Below, piece by piece: positions 31,896-34,847 of a stretch of DNA of 34,847 nucleotides. The stretch lies in assembly GCA_913030835.1 (NCBI GenBank), contig CAJWDP010000034.1:1-34847 (forward strand). Direction: 5' to 3'. The notes beneath the pieces are model-generated. The model saw nothing but the letters and a program-made list of their open reading frames with translations, was not told where the DNA came from and did no database searches. Positions within the stretch are counted from its first letter, which is position 1, and each line of letters begins with the position of its first letter. This stretch comes from an uncultured Flavobacteriales bacterium (lineage in GTDB: Bacteria; Bacteroidota; Bacteroidia; Flavobacteriales_D; Parvicellaceae). The translations under genes and the position numbers were made by a program.

Positions 31896-31915
31896 TTTTT
31901 TCACACGTAATTCGG

Positions 31916-32473
31916 ATGGAAATTTTAAAATTTAGGGTGGTCGTTGACCATGAGCAAGACATTTTCAGAGACATTGAGATTCAAAGTGAAAAAAACTTTG
32001 AATGTCTGCACGGTGAGATCATAAAGGCGTTCAATTTCAGAGGTGATCAAATGGCATCGTTCTACATGAGCAATGACTCTTGGGAAAAAGGACAAGAAAT
32101 AGGGCTAATGGACATGTCTTTTGGTGAAGAATCCGGCCCACCAACCATGGGATCTGCGCTGCTAAGTGAATTTGTAATCGACGCAAACCAGAAAATTCTA
32201 TATGTCTATGATTTCTTGAAGATGTGGATTTTCTATTTAGAGCTAATCGAAGGAAAACAAGCGGATCCGAATGTATCCTATCCGCGAGTAACCCATTGCT
32301 TTGGCGATGCACCTATTGAAGACGAAAAAGAAATCGACGACATCATTCCTGACTCACCGCAGGAGAATACAACCAAATCTATCGAATCGGAGATTGAGGA
32401 CATTATGAGTGAATTCGATGATGAAATAACCTCTGAAGGTGGATTTGACAACATTGATGATCTGGACATCTAG
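31916..32473 (+). CDS. Plasmid pRiA4b ORF-3-like / IS1096 passenger TnpR-type protein
   Basis: A 185-residue cytoplasmic protein. Residues 1-135 follow the pRiA4b ORF-3 pattern: FRVVVDHEQDIFRDIEI, LHGEIIKAFNFRGDQMASFYMSNDSWEKGQEI, then LLSEFVIDANQKILYVYDFLKMWIFYLELIEG. The name is historical and the function is unknown; here it is a chromosomal gene with no transposon signs. Residues 136-185 are very acidic (EDEKEIDDIIPDSP to the end) and probably disordered. It is convergent with the saccharopine-dehydrogenase-like gene. Confidence 0.75.
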   Translation: MEILKFRVVVDHEQDIFRDIEIQSEKNFECLHGEIIKAFNFRGDQMASFYMSNDSWEKGQEIGLMDMSFGEESGPPTMGSALLSEFVIDANQKILYVYDFLKMWIFYLELIEGKQADPNVSYPRVTHCFGDAPIEDEKEIDDIIPDSPQENTTKSIESEIEDIMSEFDDEITSEGGFDNIDDLDI

Positions 32474-32491
32474 CCAATTCCAATATTCGAC

Positions 32492-33650
32492 TTATTCCGC
32501 CGTTATCGGATCATTTACTTTCTTTTCATTGAATTTAATACCGTACTCTGAAAGCTTATCCAATACAGGATTATAGATTTCTGCATGAGTGGGTAACTGA
32601 ACGCCTTTCGATTGTATCGTTCCGTTTAAAATCATTTCAGCACAAATTGCGACCGGATAACCGACAGTGTCACTCATAGCCGTGTACACCTGATCTTTAC
32701 CGATATGCACCATGGATGATTCGATCCCAAATTTTTTACCATTCAAATAATAGCCAAACTTGTGCCACATCACAATCATGTCCTTGTCCTCATCCGAAAG
32801 GGACCATTTGTCTTTTAATATCTTCTGCAGCATTTGTGCCGGTGTTCCATCTTTTCCTAGATTAACGGGCTCGGAATCAAATAACCCAAGCCATTCTAGT
32901 TTTTCCCAAAGCGTATCGTCCTCATCGATCTTCAAATAGTGACGCAATTTTAGCTCTACGCTATCGTGGCGGTTGTATCGAAGGAATGAATTGATGTATT
33001 CTCGCTTTGTCATGTGCTCCGATCCTTCAATTACATAGGAATCATCCGTGCATCCCAACTGCACAAAAACATCCCAGGCCCTGCAGAAACCTACACGACG
33101 AAGTGTTCCTCGGTAAATCGTATCTATATTTTCCAAACCATAGATCGATCGATATTTAAGAGAGTCGCGATTTGCATATCCTTCAAACCTACCATAACCG
33201 TCGATGTCGATGAACTCCGTTCTCCGAAACAACTTTGTATAAGGTATGTACTTATATTGTTTATTGTGTATGAACTTAGCTGCTCCGCCTTGTCCTGCTA
33301 ACACTACGTTTCTCGGATTCCAGGTGAATTTATACTTCCAAGGGTTATTTTCACTTTCCGGAGCAAGGAGACCTCCGGTGAATGACTCAAATTGAAAAAT
33401 TTCGCCTCCTTCGGCTTCTATCTCATCCAAAATCTTTTTAGCCGACATGTGGTCTATTCCAGGGTCTAGGCCAATTTCGTTCATAATAATAATGCCTGCT
33501 TCTTTAGCCGCTCCATCAAGCTCCTTCATCTCGTTCGACACATAGGAAGGCGTTAAGACATTTTTACCAAATCGAATGCAGTCTTTCACAACCTCTACAT
33601 GAAATCTTGCCGGAACCATAGAGATAACAATATCACAATTATCAAAGAAA
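32492..33650 (-). pseudogene. Saccharopine-dehydrogenase-like gene, N-terminal part missing
   Basis: About 380 residues of a saccharopine dehydrogenase family enzyme (lysine/alpha-aminoadipate or carboxynorspermidine type). Conserved blocks run from CDIVISMVPARFHVEVVKDCI through NVLTPSYVSNEMKELD and NEIGLDPGIDHMSAKKI to HEIG-type C-terminal sequence (VGYPVAICAEMILNG). About 95 N-terminal residues with the nucleotide-binding GAGxxG motif are missing. The frame continues to 33748 only as an antisense reading of the insertion element, starting at a TTG, and those residues are not part of the family. The break lies near 33625-33650. Without the Rossmann start the product should be inactive. Confidence 0.8.
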
Positions 33651-34736
33651 TACGAAATCACACCAAAGACTATCCAAAATTGGAAGAAGCAATTTTTGAG
33701 CAATGCTTCAATGGCATTTGAGCCAGCAAAAGTAGTCAGTGAGTACAAAACAGCAATTGAGGAGCTAAAATCTCAAAATGATGAGTTAGCAAAAGCGCTA
33801 GGTAAAGCTACAGTAGAGAGGGACTGGGCTTTGGGAAAGCTAAGAGGCTTGGATACACCAAATAAAAGAAATCTTGTCGATTCCAAGCTAGAAGATTTAC
33901 CAATGGCAAGACAGTGCGAATTATTGAAGATAAATAGATCCATGCTTTATTATCAGCCAAAAATAATGAGCTTATATAATAAAAAGATTATGGATAGAAT
34001 AGACGAAATATATACAGATAACCCAGATTATGGCTATCGTTTTATGCATAAATCATTATTAGAAGAAGGCTTTGTCATTGGCAGAGATCGTACTCTTAAA
34101 TATATGAGTGTTATGGGTATAGAAGCTCTTTATCCAAAACAAAAGAAATCTATTTCTACTCAGAATAAAGCGCATAAGGTGTATCCATATCTTCTTGAGC
34201 CTTATTGGCAAACTTCCAAGAAAGGCAGTCAGTCTGTATATGTACCAAGATCAAATGAAGTGTGGAGCGGTGATATAACATACATTAGAACACCAAGTGG
34301 CTTTATGTATATGGCGGCAATTATTGATTGGCATAGTAAAGCTATCTTGAGTTATAAACTATCAAACTCAATGGATTCTAGCCTTGTAACAAGTATTTTA
34401 GAAGAGGCTCTTAGCAAATATCCAGCTCCACTGATATTCAATAGCGATCAGGGTAGTCAATATACTGGCTCAGAACATATAAGAATATTAGAGAACCACG
34501 GTATACAAATCTCTATGAATGGTAAAGGCAGAAGCATTGATAACATCATCATGGAGAGATTTTTTAGAACTCTAAAATATAATTGTATATTTATAAATGA
34601 ATTTAAAAATATTTCAGAACTTAAGGAGGGGATTAATAACTATGTAGACAAATATAATAACAGAAGATTTCATTCTAGTATTGGTTATAAAAAACCTATG
34701 GATGTTTATCTGAGTGCATTTAAAAATGCAGCTTAA
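33630..34736 (+). CDS. IS3-family transposase (orfA-orfB fused), 5'-truncated
   Basis: About 369 codons remain. The start shows an orfA helix-turn-helix (ISQLSKKYEITPKTIQNWKKQFL) that lies upstream of the first usable ATG at 33711. Then come NDELAKALGKATVERDWALGKL, the orfB N-terminal part with MLYYQPK, and an rve integrase core with the DDE triad: VWSGDITYI, IFNSDQGSQYTG and MERFFRTLKYN. A and B parts lie in one frame, with no need for the -1 shift usual in IS3 elements. The catalytic core looks intact, but loss of the DNA-binding N-terminus and left end should make it immobile. Confidence 0.8.
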   Translation: MSQLSKKYEITPKTIQNWKKQFLSNASMAFEPAKVVSEYKTAIEELKSQNDELAKALGKATVERDWALGKLRGLDTPNKRNLVDSKLEDLPMARQCELLKINRSMLYYQPKIMSLYNKKIMDRIDEIYTDNPDYGYRFMHKSLLEEGFVIGRDRTLKYMSVMGIEALYPKQKKSISTQNKAHKVYPYLLEPYWQTSKKGSQSVYVPRSNEVWSGDITYIRTPSGFMYMAAIIDWHSKAILSYKLSNSMDSSLVTSILEEALSKYPAPLIFNSDQGSQYTGSEHIRILENHGIQISMNGKGRSIDNIIMERFFRTLKYNCIFINEFKNISELKEGINNYVDKYNNRRFHSSIGYKKPMDVYLSAFKNAA

Positions 34737-34783
34737 TAATAGGAAACAAAATCTGCAAAAATTTGTCTTGATTTTTCAGTCCA
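33630..34783 (+). mobile_element. IS3-family insertion sequence, left end missing, right end intact
   Basis: The element carries a fused orfA-orfB transposase and ends on the right at 34783 with CAGTCCA, so its inverted complement begins TGGACTG, a normal IS3-family terminus (5'-TG...CA-3'). About 47 bp separate the transposase stop from this end. At the left there is no matching terminal repeat and no orfA start: the reading frame meets the dehydrogenase gene inside the orfA helix-turn-helix. The DNA is more AT-rich than the backbone. The left boundary is uncertain by about 20 bp. Confidence 0.75.
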
Positions 34784-34847
34784 CTATATGATGTTGATGC
34801 TGAATATGGATTTGGCTGGACTGCTTTGATGTATGCATCAAGAAAAG
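34784..34847 (+). CDS. Ankyrin-repeat protein fragment
   Basis: After the IS right end the frame reads LYDVDAEYGFGWTALMYASRK to the window edge. DVDA..GFGWTALMYAS is the standard start of an ankyrin repeat. The frame stays open through the IS end back to a stop at 34769-34771. Ankyrin arrays are most common in host-associated bacteria and are unlike the rest of this window. The gene is interrupted by the IS on its left and by the window end on its right. Confidence 0.6.

Noticed and set aside
33652-33748. N-terminal extension of the dehydrogenase frame (MYSLTTFAGSNAIEALLKN)
   Set aside because: It begins with TTG and is the antisense reading of the IS orfA region; it does not resemble the nucleotide-binding start of the family.

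Overview
The window reads as a chromosome segment of a free-living member of the Bacteroidota, most likely Flavobacteriia in the Cryomorphaceae/Crocinitomicaceae range. The evidence is type IX secretion (T9SS) C-terminal sorting domains on two exported proteins, promoters of the Bacteroidota form TTTG-N17..20-TAnnTTTG, few Shine-Dalgarno sequences, a Lacal_2735-type small protein, a MoaC-MoaB fusion, and an S16 protein with a long acidic tail. Family placement is inference. Both window ends look foreign to this backbone.

Left edge (1-486): the start of an exported protein gene runs off the window. It is followed by AT-rich DNA, a pair of GGTGACCTAT direct repeats, and a 3' tRNA fragment with its terminator. 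This looks like the right end of an element integrated in a tRNA gene. From 518 to 5267 come a thioredoxin/glutathione peroxidase, a small Lacal_2735-like protein, and a five-gene minus-strand operon. The operon holds two multicopper-oxidase-like proteins, two related secreted Cys-x4-Cys proteins and a muramidase-like protein, behind a promoter whose spacer is filled by a perfect palindrome.

5371-10693 is a TSUP exporter next to a molybdenum-cofactor cluster: a MoeB-like E1 with rhodanese domain, MoaE, MoaC-MoaB fusion, MoaD, MobA and MoeA. No moaA is present. A DUF58 protein follows, then a 381-bp intergenic region with a perfect FNR-type palindrome.

12054-16225 is an ECF sigma factor operon: sigma factor, a large single-pass protein with a ZU5-like region, and four small secreted proteins. 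16341-19524 is an alpha/beta hydrolase, a class I glutamine amidotransferase and a SpmA/SpmB-like membrane protein with an unusual tail. 19584-23778 holds a lipoprotein, panB, and the rpsP-rimM-trmN6 ribosome/tRNA operon. 23856-28087 holds a GH1 beta-glucosidase with a Tat-like signal, an RnfD-like protein paired with a DUF2330 protein, and a small Rieske protein. 28204-30422 is a lipoprotein coupled to a secreted protein built of six 4-Cys repeats. The tRNA nucleotidyltransferase gene and a pRiA4b ORF-3-like gene follow.

Right edge (about 33630 to the end): a saccharopine-dehydrogenase-like gene loses its N-terminal coding part where it meets an IS3-family element. The element is itself cut at its left end but keeps its right end, beyond which lies an ankyrin-repeat fragment. 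Because both partners are broken at one point, this is either an illegitimate rearrangement or a chimeric assembly join. The best candidates for something undescribed are the 4-Cys repeat protein, the split multicopper oxidase operon and the sigma-factor operon of small secreted proteins.
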